In this document: positions 1-10,669 of the stretch, in pieces
Layout of the letters: each line of letters begins with the position of its first letter
Numbering within the stretch: the stretch's first letter is position 1
DNA from: Ophiothrix spiculata
Lineage: Eukaryota; Echinodermata; Ophiuroidea; Amphilepidida; Ophiotrichidae
Direction: 5' to 3' (one strand)
Assembly (NCBI GenBank): GCA_000969725.1
Contig: JXSR01S061957.1
DNA length: 29,377 bases
The notes under the pieces: generated by a model
What the model was told of the DNA's origin: nothing
The model's database searches: none
Seen by the model: the letters and a program-made list of their open reading frames with translations, nothing else
Position numbers and translations under genes: made by a program

Positions 1-734
1 GTAATTTAAAAGTAACTGATATTCTAGGTCGTGTGCTCTTTGGCTTCATAATGGTACTTCATATGATGGCGCGCAAAATGACTCGATGTAACTTAATACA
101 ATACGATAGTAAATACAATTCTACAATCCTTGTATTAGTTACCCTGATATAACCCGTCTTTTACTGTTGGTAGCAAATTATGCAACTGACGTATGTAGGT
201 ACATTTGATTTGCAAAACCCGACGTATTTTGTGATTTTATGTAATCGATATTAGACTACTTCCTGAGGCAGTCCCACATGATCCTGAGAATACTAAGTCT
301 GTGACCTATATGACATACTTTCCGTATTTTATTTGTGTTTTAGGTTAGACTTATATTTACATTCTGGGTTAATGACCAAATGACCATTGCTAGACTGATA
401 ATGGTTTGTTTTTTATAAAAGGACGAATAACAGACAAGATGACAGATAGTTGGGTCATTGTCCTTTCCGGAATATGATCAAAAGAAAGAGAAAGTGAAAA
501 GTCGGATATCGAAGTACTTAATGCATTCTTGTTGCCTCCATCATCCGGTTTAAAGTGAAGTGTTGTCTTCATAAAGAGTAGGGTTTCAATATGTTTCAAC
601 TACTAACAACGACGATGTATATTACCAACGTTAGCATATTAACCTGAGACAAGTGGTAAAATCGTGATATATACATAAAAGTACCAACACGATTATGTCA
701 AATAGCAATTTCTTTTCTCAACAGGAAGATTGCT
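1..734. repeat. Noncoding duplication, copy A (partner at 9957-10669)
   Basis: This stretch aligns almost end to end with 9957-10669. Shared landmarks in the same order are the start (ATTTAAAAG then GATATTCTAGGT), TCCTGAGGCAG, GGGTCATTGTCCTTTCCGGAA, TGCATTCTTGTTGCCTCC and the end CAGGAAGATTG. By eye identity is roughly 80-90%, with many small indels. The copy probably starts left of the window. The reverse-strand reading frame at 390-599 is not preserved in the partner, where the corresponding frame meets a stop early, so I treat the segment as noncoding. I cannot tell whether it is a segmental duplication or two copies of a dispersed repeat. Confidence 0.85.
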
Positions 735-1210
735 AGTTTCTTTGTTTTATTTCTCTTCACGCCTTTGCAGGTTTGTTAGCTGCTTCTGAAGAGAGCAATA
801 ATGAACTTAGTTGCTCGACTTGTGACCATTTTGATTTCTGGTTCTTGTTTGTTGTTACCCCAAGAGAGCACAGAAGAGGGCTTCCAAGTGTCAGCTAGAA
901 AAACGCATTGAAAACGAATTCAAGTCAATGCGGAAAAATTTCGTGATCATGGGAATACAACAAGCAGGTTAGAGCAAAAAATGCAAATAAAGGTAAGTCA
1001 GACAAAAGCCCTATTGTACAAACTACTCTGATGCAAGATTACATGATGAATTCTACCTTCAGAACTTATGATGCAAACACAATCATTAATTTGTCAAGAA
1101 CGGTTTCAAACTTACACTAAATTCGGCATTTGCAAACTGAAGTTGACCTTGAACCTTGGAACTTGGGATCGAAGTGTTTTGGTCCACCTTATAGACATAG
1201 AGAGGGTGCA
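735..1210. other. Unassigned sequence with a weak exon-like segment
   Basis: No recognisable gene. At 771-992 there is a segment bounded by a pyrimidine-rich tract ending in CAG (768-770) and a good donor (AAG followed by GTAAGT from 993). None of its three forward frames is open throughout: the best runs 835-969 and contains a charged stretch reading KCQLEKRIENEFKSMRKNF before a stop. It could be a noncoding exon, a decayed exon or chance. The remainder is AT-rich and featureless. Confidence 0.2.
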
Positions 1211-1231
1211 CAATCAATCAATCAATCAATC
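1211..1231. repeat. ATCA tetranucleotide microsatellite
   Basis: About five tandem copies of the tetranucleotide ATCA. Such short tracts often form the 3' tail of LINEs or SINEs, and the upstream 80 bases are less AT-rich than their surroundings. I see no recognisable LINE or SINE body, so the tail reading is only a possibility. The frame at 1130-1396 that runs through it is most likely chance. Confidence 0.7.
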
Positions 1232-1611
1232 GTGAAAAACTACATAGATAAGTTAATTGGAATAGCATTAATGAAAAATTCCTTTAAAAGGGAACCAGCA
1301 CCCAATTCATTAAAGGTTCCTAATTCAACATGTTCAATGAAATTGAAAGTTACGTTGTATTGCAATCATTTTCCAACCTTCCATTGTAATATATGATATA
1401 TATTCTACTATAAAGTAGCTGTAAATTTGTGGCGCATTCACTTTACATAAATGAATATCAGTATGGGTCAATCTTAGACACATTTTTGCTAAAATATTTG
1501 CCTGAAACATCATTTTGGCTTAAAGCATGTATGCAAATCGAACTGCACATTTGCTGCAGGTAGCTCATGACCCTTCAATTCGATATGGGAAAAATTGTCA
1601 ACTTTGTCACT

Positions 1612-2060
1612 TGGGCTCTATTTCTTAAAGCTATTTGGGAACATTCTTAAATAAATTTGTCTGAAGTTACTTCAGAACAAAATAAAATACAACATGATCA
1701 ACTTGGAAGTAATCAAATTTCCAAACTCAAGACCAGTATATTTAAATGATTTATCATTTATGCCCTTGTCCTATGTGGATGAAATTGTATGTAGACCTCT
1801 GATCTGTCATAGTCAAATTAAGATCGGATCTAAAGTTAAGAACATGTTCAATAAAATAGGAACTTTTCTGTTTTGTTTTAAATGTTCTCAACGACTTTGC
1901 AATGGGAATTACATAAACTAATAATAATTTATCATCCAAAGCCACTTTAGGAAATGAAACTCAGTATTCTGAAAGTCCAATATATTTTACGATTTAGGAA
2001 CAATTATTGTTCAGCAGACCAACTTATGAATATGTTTAAACCTTTATGAAATAGAGCCCA
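1612..2060. mobile_element. MITE with ~19-bp terminal inverted repeats
   Basis: The left end TGGGCTCTATTTCTTAAAG (1612-1630) is the reverse complement of the right end (2042-2060) with one mismatch, giving a 449-bp element. The interior is AT-rich with a small palindrome near 1662-1678 (TCTGAAGTTACTTCAGA). I see no clear target-site duplication, so the superfamily is undetermined. The overlapping open frames on both strands (1694-1921 and 1754-1945) lie inside the element and show no transposase motif. It is a non-autonomous DNA transposon. Confidence 0.75.
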
Positions 2061-3682
2061 GATCAGATTACCCATCTTTAAATACATCGATATTATATTC
2101 TATATGTCCTTTATATCTTACAACGCTAGCAAGGTCATTGTGTTTGGTGAGTTGGATAAAAACATGTTGCCACTGGTTATGACTATATAACTATATAACT
2201 GATTAGAAAGTTTAAAGGTCTTAGCTTTGGCATACGTGTAGCTATAGGCGAAAAACTAAACAGAACTTTTATCGTATCTTCCTTAATATTGCACGTATGA
2301 AGACCATTGACAAATCAAATCGCAGTATAATTTTCAAAGTAAAGCATTAGTAATAGTTTCAAAATAATTTCAAACATGCTCCAAATGACATCTAAAAACC
2401 AATACCGCTCTCTGAAGAGTGCAGTGAACATATAAAAGAACTATTTCTCAAGTCTTTGCCCTACATTTTGATCATTTGCTAGTACTATTCATGTTAAATG
2501 AGTGTTAATTTCGTTATTCCCATGTTTGTTCTCATATATTAAGAAACATATTAATGATTTGGGTTTGTTTCACACGAGGCTGAACCCAAATCTTTACTAT
2601 TTTCTCATTTTGCATCAGCAAACAGGGATCTAAGTAAGTTTTAGAAAAATACTTTTTAATTGTCCTAGCCTATATTAGTATAAGCACGATATATGGCTAT
2701 TGTTTGCATGTACGTACTAGAACATCGACTGACAACATACTTGAGATAATTCTTAGCATAGGATATTCGGTGTAACCGATATCGAATGTTCTTTACCATA
2801 TCAAATTAACATTATCTACGTAACGAAGAACATGACTTTCTAATTTTCAGTCAAAACCCAGTTCATGAGCTCATTAAGCGAAATCTAATTTCCCGATCTC
2901 GTAAAATATCACAATTTTGTCACGAAATTTATTTATTTAAACTGACCTGTTTATAAGGGCAAACATAATGGGGTTTGCAAGTGATTTTGGAATACCGTAT
3001 TTGTCTCAAAAATTGCACAGATGCGTAGTTTTGAATATTAGATTTAGATCTCCTGAAATTCAAAATGCTATATATGATTTACACTTTATATACAAGTGTA
3101 TTCCTTTGCTATTAATCATAGTAATGTGTAAAGGCAATGATGGAATTCATGGTATGTCCATAAGCGACTATAATAACTGACGTTCCCGACACGATTAATA
3201 CACCTATTGGGAGGCTAATTAATTTTAGACATGGTACTTATTATTACACTGTCACTTAATCTGTAAGTGACCACTAGACAGGTAGCGTGTGTAGGCACTG
3301 TAATGGGACGAATGAATATGACATATAACACTCGATGAACGGCGGAAAATACATGACATGTCTGACGACTTTACTAGACATTTATTACGGTTTAAATTCC
3401 CCTGTTGGCTTGATATTGTTTTAGCATGAGGCCAATACGGGTTGTAACAATATAACACTTCAGAAAATGTGATTCTTGCTGTGCATGGAGTATATTGTGA
3501 TAATGAATAACTACTGCTTTGAAGACCGGTTGATATGCTCAACATCATTACATAAATCAAGAGATGAATGCAACACAAGTCCATGATTCTCTATCAAGAA
3601 TGAACTGTTTTACCTCACAGTTAAGAACATAATTGCCATTTTAAAACATGTGATACTCTAGCAGAGGTTATGCACAGTTATG
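2061..3682. other. AT-rich sequence without recognisable feature
   Basis: I see no gene, RNA or inverted-repeat element here. Open frames at 2968-3180 (forward) and 3252-3584 (reverse, 110 codons) have no recognisable domain, no convincing splice context and unremarkable composition. A simple ACTATATA doublet lies near 2182-2199. Confidence 0.5.
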
Positions 3683-3806
3683 TGAAGATGAAGAAGAAAA
3701 AGAAGAAGAAGAAGAAGAAGAAGGGAAGAAGAAGAAGAAGAAGAAGAAGAAGAAGAAGAAGAAGAAGAAGAAGAAGAAGAAGAAGAAGAAGAAGAAAAAA
3801 AAGGAA
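3683..3806 (+). repeat. Long GAA/AAG trinucleotide tract
   Basis: About 120 bases of almost pure purine, mostly AAG repeats with a few interruptions (an early GAT, a GGG near 3723 and an A-rich end). The 63-codon frame across it (poly-Lys then poly-Arg) is a product of the repeat and not a gene. Long uninterrupted GAA tracts are known to form triplex (H-DNA) and sticky DNA, so this tract is probably length-unstable and may pause polymerases. Confidence 0.95.
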
Positions 3807-4517
3807 GTCCAAGACACTGTCTCAGGTGCATGCCTTAATTAATTTAGGCAGATATTTATAATACTTCGGATTATGAAGTGCACGTTTCCGAAATAAGGGA
3901 AAGCAAAGCAAAGACTGAAGTAAACTATAGTTTATTCATCTACTGAATGTCAGAAAGTAATAATATATTTTGACTCCATTCTGCGTCGAAGAATTTTCAT
4001 TTCATCTCATACATTTATCAATCTATTTTATTGGAATCTCTGAGTAAAAATTTTCAAACTGTATAATATGTTGTATATATTTTTCAATTGTGTAAAGTGT
4101 AGAGCGTTTCTCGTGATCTGAAAAATTCATATGTCAATATATAAAAGCTTAAAGCAGATAAACTACACTCTATGCAGATTTGTGTTTTTTTGTATTTGTG
4201 TTTTTAAGATTTGTCGTGTGCTACGTTCTTCAAACATACTTCTGTCAAGTCATACTAACATTTTACTACTGCTCTACAAAGAATACTTTCTGTAATGCAA
4301 ACTCTTTAAAATAAGCTATTCTACAATTACCTAGAAGTGCTAATGAACTTCCGAGAAACTCATTTTTCACTGGCCGACACCGTTTTATAATAATATTCAT
4401 AAACATCAGTCCCGTTGCTTAGTCACGGAATTTAATTCTCAAATTAATATCTTTCGAGGGAACTGAAAAAGGTCTAAGAAGAGGTGGTACATTGCTAAAT
4501 ATTGTTAAATATTTTAA
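3807..4517. other. AT-rich sequence without recognisable feature
   Basis: No open frame of note, no inverted-repeat element and no RNA gene visible. Small T-rich runs occur near 4180-4205. Confidence 0.5.
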
Positions 4518-4519
4518 TA

Positions 4520-4672
4520 GACCTCTTTCGTATGTCCAATAATGCATCTTGAAAGTACCGCAAACTGCGCAAAGCGCAGAACTCCTAATATGGTAGACTG
4601 AGCAAGATTACGTCACAAGGTCCCGTATTTACGGTACTTTCAAGATGCATTATGGGACACACGAAAGTCGTC
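4520..4672. mobile_element. Short MITE, 41-bp terminal repeats, TA target site
   Basis: Arms 4520-4560 and 4632-4672 are near-perfect inverted repeats, sharing CTTTCGT, TGTCC and then ATAATGCATCTTGAAAGTAC. The element is only 153 bp, so most of it is arm. It is flanked by TA on both sides (4518-4519 and 4673-4674), the hallmark of Tc1/mariner-type insertion. The centre has a smaller palindrome TGCGCAAAGCGCA. There is no coding capacity. A transcript would fold into one long hairpin. Confidence 0.85.
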
Positions 4673-4927
4673 TATACCAACGTATCACGAAGTACCTATC
4701 AGTTAGCGATATCAGTCTATACAAACCTCATAATCAAAGTCAGCATGTCATTAATATGAGAAGAATTATGTGATATAATATGTTTGTCAATGGCAGGGAA
4801 CGCTTTAAACTTTTCAATGACCTTTTTGTTGTTGTTGGGTTCAATAGATTGTTTTAATCTTTGTATATGTTTAGTTTACTTCAAAATGGTAAATTAACAG
4901 TGTTCTATCAACAGTCGTCTACGTTTA

Positions 4928-5290
4928 TATTCATATTCATATTCATATTTATTTCCATCGTACATAAAAAAAAATATATAAAAATATATTACAAATAACC
5001 AGAACTATAAATACACTTAATCAAAATACATTACATGATGGAGGAGATGTAATTAAAGGCAAAAACCTGAACAGATTACATCCCCTTTACAAACAAACAC
5101 AAAAAATACACAAAAACAATACAACATCCAATGGCCAGGTATGTATATAGGAATTTGGAAAGCAGGAAAAATATACGCATATAATTATAATAATGTCACA
5201 TATCATAACAAATACTTTAGAAAGGCAAAGTAAGAAAAAAAGGAATAAGGCTCTTACATCAAAATCAAGGAGAGCATTAGTAAATGTCCA
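4928..5290 (-). mobile_element. 3' end of a LINE (5'-truncated), reverse strand
   Basis: Read on the reverse strand, the segment ends in ATGGAAATAAATATGAATA followed by tandem ATATGA units (the TATTCA repeats at 4928-4949 on the plus strand). This is the classic simple-repeat tail of CR1/L2/Jockey-type non-LTR retrotransposons. Just upstream is a stem-loop: GGGGATGTAAT near 5076-5086 pairs with ATTACATCTCC near 5042-5052, as in the 3' UTR hairpins of such LINEs. No reverse transcriptase or endonuclease coding remains, so this is a 5'-truncated copy. The 5' boundary is approximate. Confidence 0.6.
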
Positions 5291-5560
5291 TGAATATTGA
5301 TTGGTAGAGGTCTCTTTTATTACCTTTTATTCACATGTATCAAAATGAGTACAATCAGCCAATGAGAGACGACTTGCTCAAACTCTCCACAAACACTGCA
5401 AGCTTATCCCATCTACAAACTCGCCCAAAATCTACAAGCTCGCTCCATAGGCTACAAAATCACTTTAAATAATAAAAATCATATTAAAAATTGTATTTGT
5501 AATATAATAAATATTTTTTCATGATTGCAGTGATTTGAGCCGTGCAAACAGTTTTTTCCA
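5291..5560. other. Unassigned sequence between LINE tail and fold-back element
   Basis: No gene seen. The portion 5380-5460 is slightly richer in GC and contains CTACAAACTCGCCC and CTACAAGCTCGCTCC, an imperfect direct repeat about 30 bases apart. Confidence 0.35.
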
Positions 5561-5635
5561 TTGTACGGCATGAAACAAACCTGTGTGATATCATGATATA
5601 AAACAAATATTGAATGCCTATGCTTGTGCAATAGT

Positions 5636-5732
5636 GCAAATATATCATTCGGTCAAATTTGGACCGATCCATTTCACTCGGCTACGCCTCGTGAAATAGA
5701 AAAGTCCAAATCTGACCTCATGATATATTTTG
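5636..5732. mobile_element. Fold-back palindrome (MITE core)
   Basis: A near-complete palindrome centred near 5684. The inner stem pairs ATTTCAC (5671-5677) with GTGAAAT (5691-5697) around a CTCGGCTACGCCTCG core. The outer arms pair the strand through GGTCAAATTTGGAC (left) with GTCCAAATCTGACC (right). The full element may be longer on both sides: the left flank has a second short inverted pair, CCGTGCAAA and TTGTACGG near 5540-5570. The right side is cut off by the transposon that starts at 5752. The reverse frame 5484-5672 lies within it and is not a gene. Confidence 0.65.
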
Positions 5733-5751
5733 TACTCTCATGCATTCTATA

Positions 5752-6797
5752 CAGTGTGTCCCAGAATTAAGTTATCAAGATTTCAACGCAACACAATTCA
5801 AAAACCAAATTATTCTAGACAATGAAACTTAGTTACAACCATGCCTAATATCTTGACTTGCTGTGGTTCAAAAATAAAGAAAATCCATGCATTGGTTTTC
5901 TAGAAGTTAGTGTTTGAAGCTCCACAGGAGTTTGGACAGTTTTCCCTGTTTGGGTAAGTTGTAAAAATTCCACAGCGATTTGCAGCATGATCATGCAACG
6001 AAACACGCCATCTTTACAGACATAATCATACTAATATTAATTCAATTATAAGTGTCTTTGTTTTCAAAATTATTTTAACCTAAATCGGGTTCCTTTTCAT
6101 ATGTAAAAATCATTTAGTATATTTTATTAGGTAATCGTTTAGGAAAATCATTTATCGGGCCATTTGAAAGCACGCTAAAGGGCTGGTACCCTGGTAGCAG
6201 TTGTTGTAGGAATATGGTAATTCAAAGCAAACATACCATCTCATTTGTCAATGGAGAAAAGAGTATTATGATTGACCAATACCTGGAAAGTGCAGGTATC
6301 ATTGAAACAAAGGACAGATTTATTTAACATTTCCAGGAACCAGATATCCCCATCGCACAAGAAGCCATCTAAAATATGTCAGAACATAAAGCTTTATGGC
6401 ATCAGATGACAGAAGGAACTGCAAAAAAGACGGGTGTGGACGCCAAGGTAGAACCCGAGTTAACATTCAGCTAAACCTTAATCAAGACTCCAAGGAATCA
6501 TCAAGGAGAAGCAACATGCGAAACAAAACAGAAATGTTGGTAAAGATGACATCCTTGCTCGCATACTTCCGCTGCAAATTACCGCTGGATTTTTACAACC
6601 TCTCAAACTGGGAAAAGTGTCCAAACTCATCTTGAACTTCAAACGCTCACTTTTAGAAAATAATGCATGGATTTTCTTTATTTTTGTACCAAAGCAAGTG
6701 GAGATATCAAGCATGATTGTCACCAATTGTCTGGTACAGTTTAGTTTTTGAATTACGCAGCATTGAAATCTTGATAACTTCATTCTGGGACACACTG
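5752..6797 (+). mobile_element. Tc1/mariner-like relic with ~245-bp terminal inverted repeats
   Basis: Ends read CAGTGTGTCCCAGAA inward from both sides, flanked by TA (5750-5751 and 6798-6799). The inverted repeats are unusually long: the left arm 5752 to about 5997 matches the reverse complement of about 6552-6797, with shared blocks such as AAGTTATCAAGATTTCAA, AAAATCCATGCATT and GAGTTTGGACA. By eye identity is about 80%. The interior holds decayed transposase fragments (separate entry). At 1,046 bp it is shorter than an autonomous element, so it is an internally deleted, inactive copy. It sits directly beside the fold-back palindrome, probably inserted into it. Confidence 0.85.
6224..6535 (+). 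pseudogene. Decayed N-terminal transposase fragment (helix-turn-helix region)
   Basis: Inside the long-TIR element, short pieces in different forward frames resemble the DNA-binding N-terminus of IS630/Tc1/mariner-group transposases. One frame (6223 to about 6332) reads FVNGEKSIMIDQYLESAGII then ETKDRF, similar to the first helix of that domain. A following frame (6396 onward) reads RRNCKKDGCGRQGRTRVNIQ, which matches the position of the linker GRPR-type motif and the start of the second helix-turn-helix. Stops and frame changes interrupt it and no DDE catalytic domain is present. Assignment rests on pattern memory, with no alignment behind it. Confidence 0.45.
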
Positions 6798-6802
6798 TAT
6801 AT

Positions 6803-8831
6803 GTATAATTAAAAACGTTATTCTTTAATCCAATATATGACACAGAAGAAATAAAGTCACTTTGTGTAAATGTTTACATGCTTTGGCTGTCCTACGACTA
6901 AAACACTTGAAAATCCGGGAAAAAAAAGAAAATATTTAACCATTCAAGCAACTCTCGGATTCAAATCTTCTAAAGTTCTAGACCGAAGTATTAAATTTCT
7001 AAGCTAAAATGTAAATAAATACTACAGTACTTCATATAAGCTTCAAACAATGAAGGTTGAAAATGGAAATGATAATTGAAATAAATGGTTTTCAAGCAAT
7101 TTATAAATATTTAGCTCTTATGTCTTTGAGCCAGGATAACCAGAATTATAACAGTTTCCGGTCAGTTAGAATAAAATAATTTATTATGCATTCTTTTCTT
7201 ATTAAATGGAAGCGTTTGCCTATAATTCAGTGATATTACAATTTATGTTTTCTTTAGATATTTCCTTATTGTAATTATAATTTCTTATTGTAAAAAATGT
7301 AAACTAAAATACGAAATTTGTACAATCAAAACATTAAGATTACAAGTCTATTTTGTGTTGTGAGTCGGTAGATATTTCTTTACTGACTGTAATCAGCCAA
7401 TTTCAGCTATAAATAAAACAAATCAAGTTTTTGATATGATGTGCTTAAACAAGCCTAAGAGAAAAATTATATTTCAGATTGCAACTTAATACCTTATATT
7501 TCTGTAATTTTACGCTCACTAAACTTGTGAATTATTGATAAGACAGACTTTCGACGAGACGTTTTTTCTCCTGATACTGCATTTAACGTCATAGACTATC
7601 ATATCATGCATGATCCATTCACGTGTACGTGGCTGTTATCATTCACAGACTAGTACAGGAAAAAGACACTGAATATTTCATTTTCAACTTGTATACATTG
7701 GCTTTCTTATTTGTTTAATACCTATTTACATGTTACATGTAATTTGCTAATATATGTACCTAGTACACATTATATATTTAATAAGTCTGAAGGATGAATT
7801 TGATGATTTTAAATTTGAACATTACAAATTACAAAGATTATTTCAATTTTGTCTATCAATATTCCTGTTCAATATCACGTAATTGTATTATGATACCGAA
7901 GGCTTTTGATATTACTTTTCGAATATTATTTCCATCAGGGTTAATGGACCTCGAGCTTTTATCTCAAAAGGTATATCATATCAGAGAATAGGGACAACAA
8001 GAGTTGTATATGTGTAAACAAATATCTAAGTTCCCTCCCTCACTCAAAAGCAAGTCCCTTCTCCTTCCTCCCTTTATTTTGTCCAATCAATGACTTATAG
8101 TGCATCATAATATCAGCGTTCAGTTGCTACTTAAGGTCACTGCATTGTCTAGCGACTGTTGAGTTCCAAACCAATAGAGTAAATCATCTTCCTACGATAT
8201 TATATTTAGAAACTTAGTGTTATTTTGCCCTTTTCTATTTAACCACTATGTAATGATTGCGTTATTATATTACATGTTTAAGTTTTTTTCTTGTTTAGCA
8301 ACATGTTGATTTTCTTTCAAAGCACGTGACATGATAGAACATGTTTGGGGTACACAAAGATGGTAGTACGTTGTCAATCAGTTTATAGATTTGTGGGTTT
8401 TAAAGTGGGGTTTGCGAACCTGTTTTGCTACATTACAGTGACTATTTCTCAGAATTAAGTACATAGATACGTCAAAGGAATCAAGTTACATTCTTTCTAT
8501 TTTCAGAATTAAAATTACCGTACTATATTTCAAACAATGGAAACAAAGACAGACCTTATTAACTTATAAGAAGACTAAATTGACATGCATTATGTTGCAT
8601 CATTACATCCCAATCAATCTTTCTGAAGTAATTTCAATCACAGGCAATGTAACGTGAAGCAGCTACTTGATCACATTCCTTTGGGAATAGGGTTATGTTG
8701 AAATCATAAAAATTATGCAGTTGTTCAGGTGTATGTGTATTGCATATGCAATCTTTCTAAGTATTGGTTAATATGGATAGCGCATTTCTATCTATATATT
8801 TGACATAAATTTACTAGCACCTTAACACTTA
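6803..8831. other. Two kilobases of AT-rich sequence without recognisable feature
   Basis: No gene, RNA or paired terminal repeats seen. The only sizeable open frame (7794-7991) has no recognisable domain. A pyrimidine-rich patch lies at 8030-8075. This could be intronic or intergenic. Confidence 0.5.
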
Positions 8832-9355
8832 ACTGCATAAGTGGGGGTGTGGGTTCCATGGTCCCCCCCCCCCCTTATAAAATCCACTTTCCCGCCCGAA
8901 AGTGTTAATAATCTTTACACCATATATAGTTATACATACTTATCAGAACCATATTTCACGGAAAAATACAAAATATACATGCCTTTTCAAAATGGCGGCC
9001 AAATAACCGATTTTCGTTTCACGACATCTCGATTTTGGCCAAAATTTGCAACTCACTTCCCGAAGGAATTTTCCAATGAAATGTGTCTCAAATTAGGTGA
9101 TCACAAATACATTGACATTGTTGAAACACAATTTTTAAAATTATATTTCGATGCGGTTTTATGAGCAAATCCATTTTTTCGCACCCCAAATGCTAATTTA
9201 TGTTAATTAGCTCGAAAACGATGCGGTCGATTTCAAAAAAAAACTACTATTTAGGCAATTACAAAAATTAACAATCCGAAAATTGCGGCGTTAAAATGCG
9301 AGTACCGAAAAAAACAAATGTTGGGTACAATTGTACCCCTCCCTTCCTTATGCAG
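8832..9355. mobile_element. MITE with ACTGCATAAG ends and C-tract
   Basis: The left end (ACTGCATAAG, then a G-rich stretch and GGGTTCCATGGTCCC) is the inverted counterpart of the right end (9322-9355), which read inward is ACTGCATAAGGAAGGGAGGG and then GGGTACAATTGTACCC. Each end therefore contains its own small palindrome just inside the terminal repeat. The element is 524 bp, with a C homopolymer at 8863-8874. The 107-codon frame at 8841-9164 is inside it and contains no transposase motif. The target-site duplication is unclear. Confidence 0.7.
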
Positions 9356-9956
9356 TTTTTAAAAATGCGAAATTTAGATAGATTCCGCTCTTTATGACAT
9401 TATAACCGATATTATCCCTTCTCTTACAAAGGAAAATCTAAAGCAACTGTTGTTTCAAATGAGTCTTGCACACGAAAATTTACAGCCTCGGGCAGCTAAA
9501 ATGGGTGTCCATTTTAAGTAAGTTCACGTACAACGCTTTCCTGGAGATCACTGATTACTGATTGACGGTGTTGCGCTCTTACCTGTGTCCAACTCTTGAC
9601 TGCGATCAGTAATCATGTTCGTGTAAAAAATATTTGAAACAATATTAGTTAACCGTCGTCTTCCCAGGAATGGGTTGTTTAACTTAATTAGAGTTTATTA
9701 CCAGAGCATAAAAAAGTTAATAAACTGACCAAAAGCATATAGGTCTCTTTTGCATCCTTTGCGATAATTGTGGTGAAAATAAGGTTGGGTACCACGTAAA
9801 GTACGGAAAGGAACTTTTTCAATTTTATTCGAAAATAAGGGCAAGTTGGTTCAAGTTAATAAGCGAAGCAAAGTGATTTTCTGATTTATCACTATTAAAA
9901 AACCAGAGCATTAACATTTTTCTTCAAATTTTCAAATTTCAAATAGCAGTAGTCAA
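9356..9956. other. Unassigned AT-rich sequence
   Basis: No gene seen. A short inverted pair (TGATTACTGAT near 9556 and ATCAGTAATCA near 9605) could form a hairpin with a ~40-base loop. It is too short to call an element. Confidence 0.4.
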
Positions 9957-10669
9957 GTAATTTAAAAGAAACCGATATTCTAGGTTCTGTTCTCTTAGGT
10001 TGATTTCAAAATGGCGCTCAAGTTGATTCAACAAGACTTTATGCAACAAGGTTGTTTACAATACTAAAATCCACATATCAGTTACTTTGATACAATCTTT
10101 CTTTTGATAAATTATGCAATTGACGTATGTAGTTAGATTTGATTTGCAAATACCGACTTTTTATATTATGTAATCGATATAAGACTTAATTCCTGAGGCA
10201 GCTTCACATGATCCCTAGCATTGCTAGTTTTGTGACCTGATTGACATACTTTTTCGTAGTTTTTATATGTTTTTGCATAGGTTAGAAGTATTTATATACT
10301 GGGTAAAAAACCATTACTAGATTCAATATGCGCTTTGCTTTTAAATAAGGAAGAATAAGAGACAAGACGACGGAGACTTGGGTCATTGTCCTTTCCGGAA
10401 CATGATCAAAAGAAGGAGAAAGTAAAAATCGGATATTGAAGTACTTAATGCATTCTTGTTGCCTCCAACATCCGGTTAAAAGTGAAGTGTTGTCATCATA
10501 AAGAGATGAATTTTCAACATGTTTAAACTATTAACAACGACGATGTACATGTATGTGACAAGTGTTAGTATAATATCATATTAAACTGAGACTAGCGAAT
10601 CGTAATTTGTCACAGCAGTAACTTGAATATGTCAAATTGCAACTTCTTTTTCACCACAGGAAGATTGAT
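9957..10669. repeat. Noncoding duplication, copy B (partner at 1-734)
   Basis: Second copy of the segment at 1-734, in the same orientation and about 9.95 kb downstream. The most conserved part is 10380-10500 (GGGTCATTGTCCTTTCCGGAA through AAAGTGAAGTGTTGTC). Homology stops sharply after CAGGAAGATTG at both copies, giving a defined right boundary. No target-site duplication or terminal repeat is visible, so the mechanism of duplication is not clear. Indels that are not multiples of three argue against a shared coding exon. Confidence 0.85.

Noticed and set aside
390-599. Reverse frame in the conserved part of the duplication
   Set aside because: The frame is not kept in the partner copy at 9957-10669, which meets a stop early and has non-triplet indels.
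1211-1231. CRISPR-like or regulatory repeat
   Set aside because: Simple tetranucleotide microsatellite without spacers.
3252-3584. 110-codon reverse frame with Cys, Ser and Tyr-rich product
   Set aside because: No recognisable domain, splice context or duplication support; length is plausible by chance in 29 kb.
3670-3861. 63-codon poly-Lys/poly-Arg reading frame
   Set aside because: Entirely a translation of the GAA/AAG microsatellite.
6478-6843. 121-codon reverse frame, the longest in the window
   Set aside because: Runs along the right terminal inverted repeat of the mariner-like element; the product shows no transposase or other domain.
8841-9164. 107-codon forward frame
   Set aside because: Lies inside the MITE at 8832-9355, begins in its terminal repeat and C-tract, and has no domain.
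9551-9618. Inverted pair TGATTACTGAT as a possible fold-back element
   Set aside because: Arms are only about 11 bases, pairing does not extend, and no target duplication is seen.
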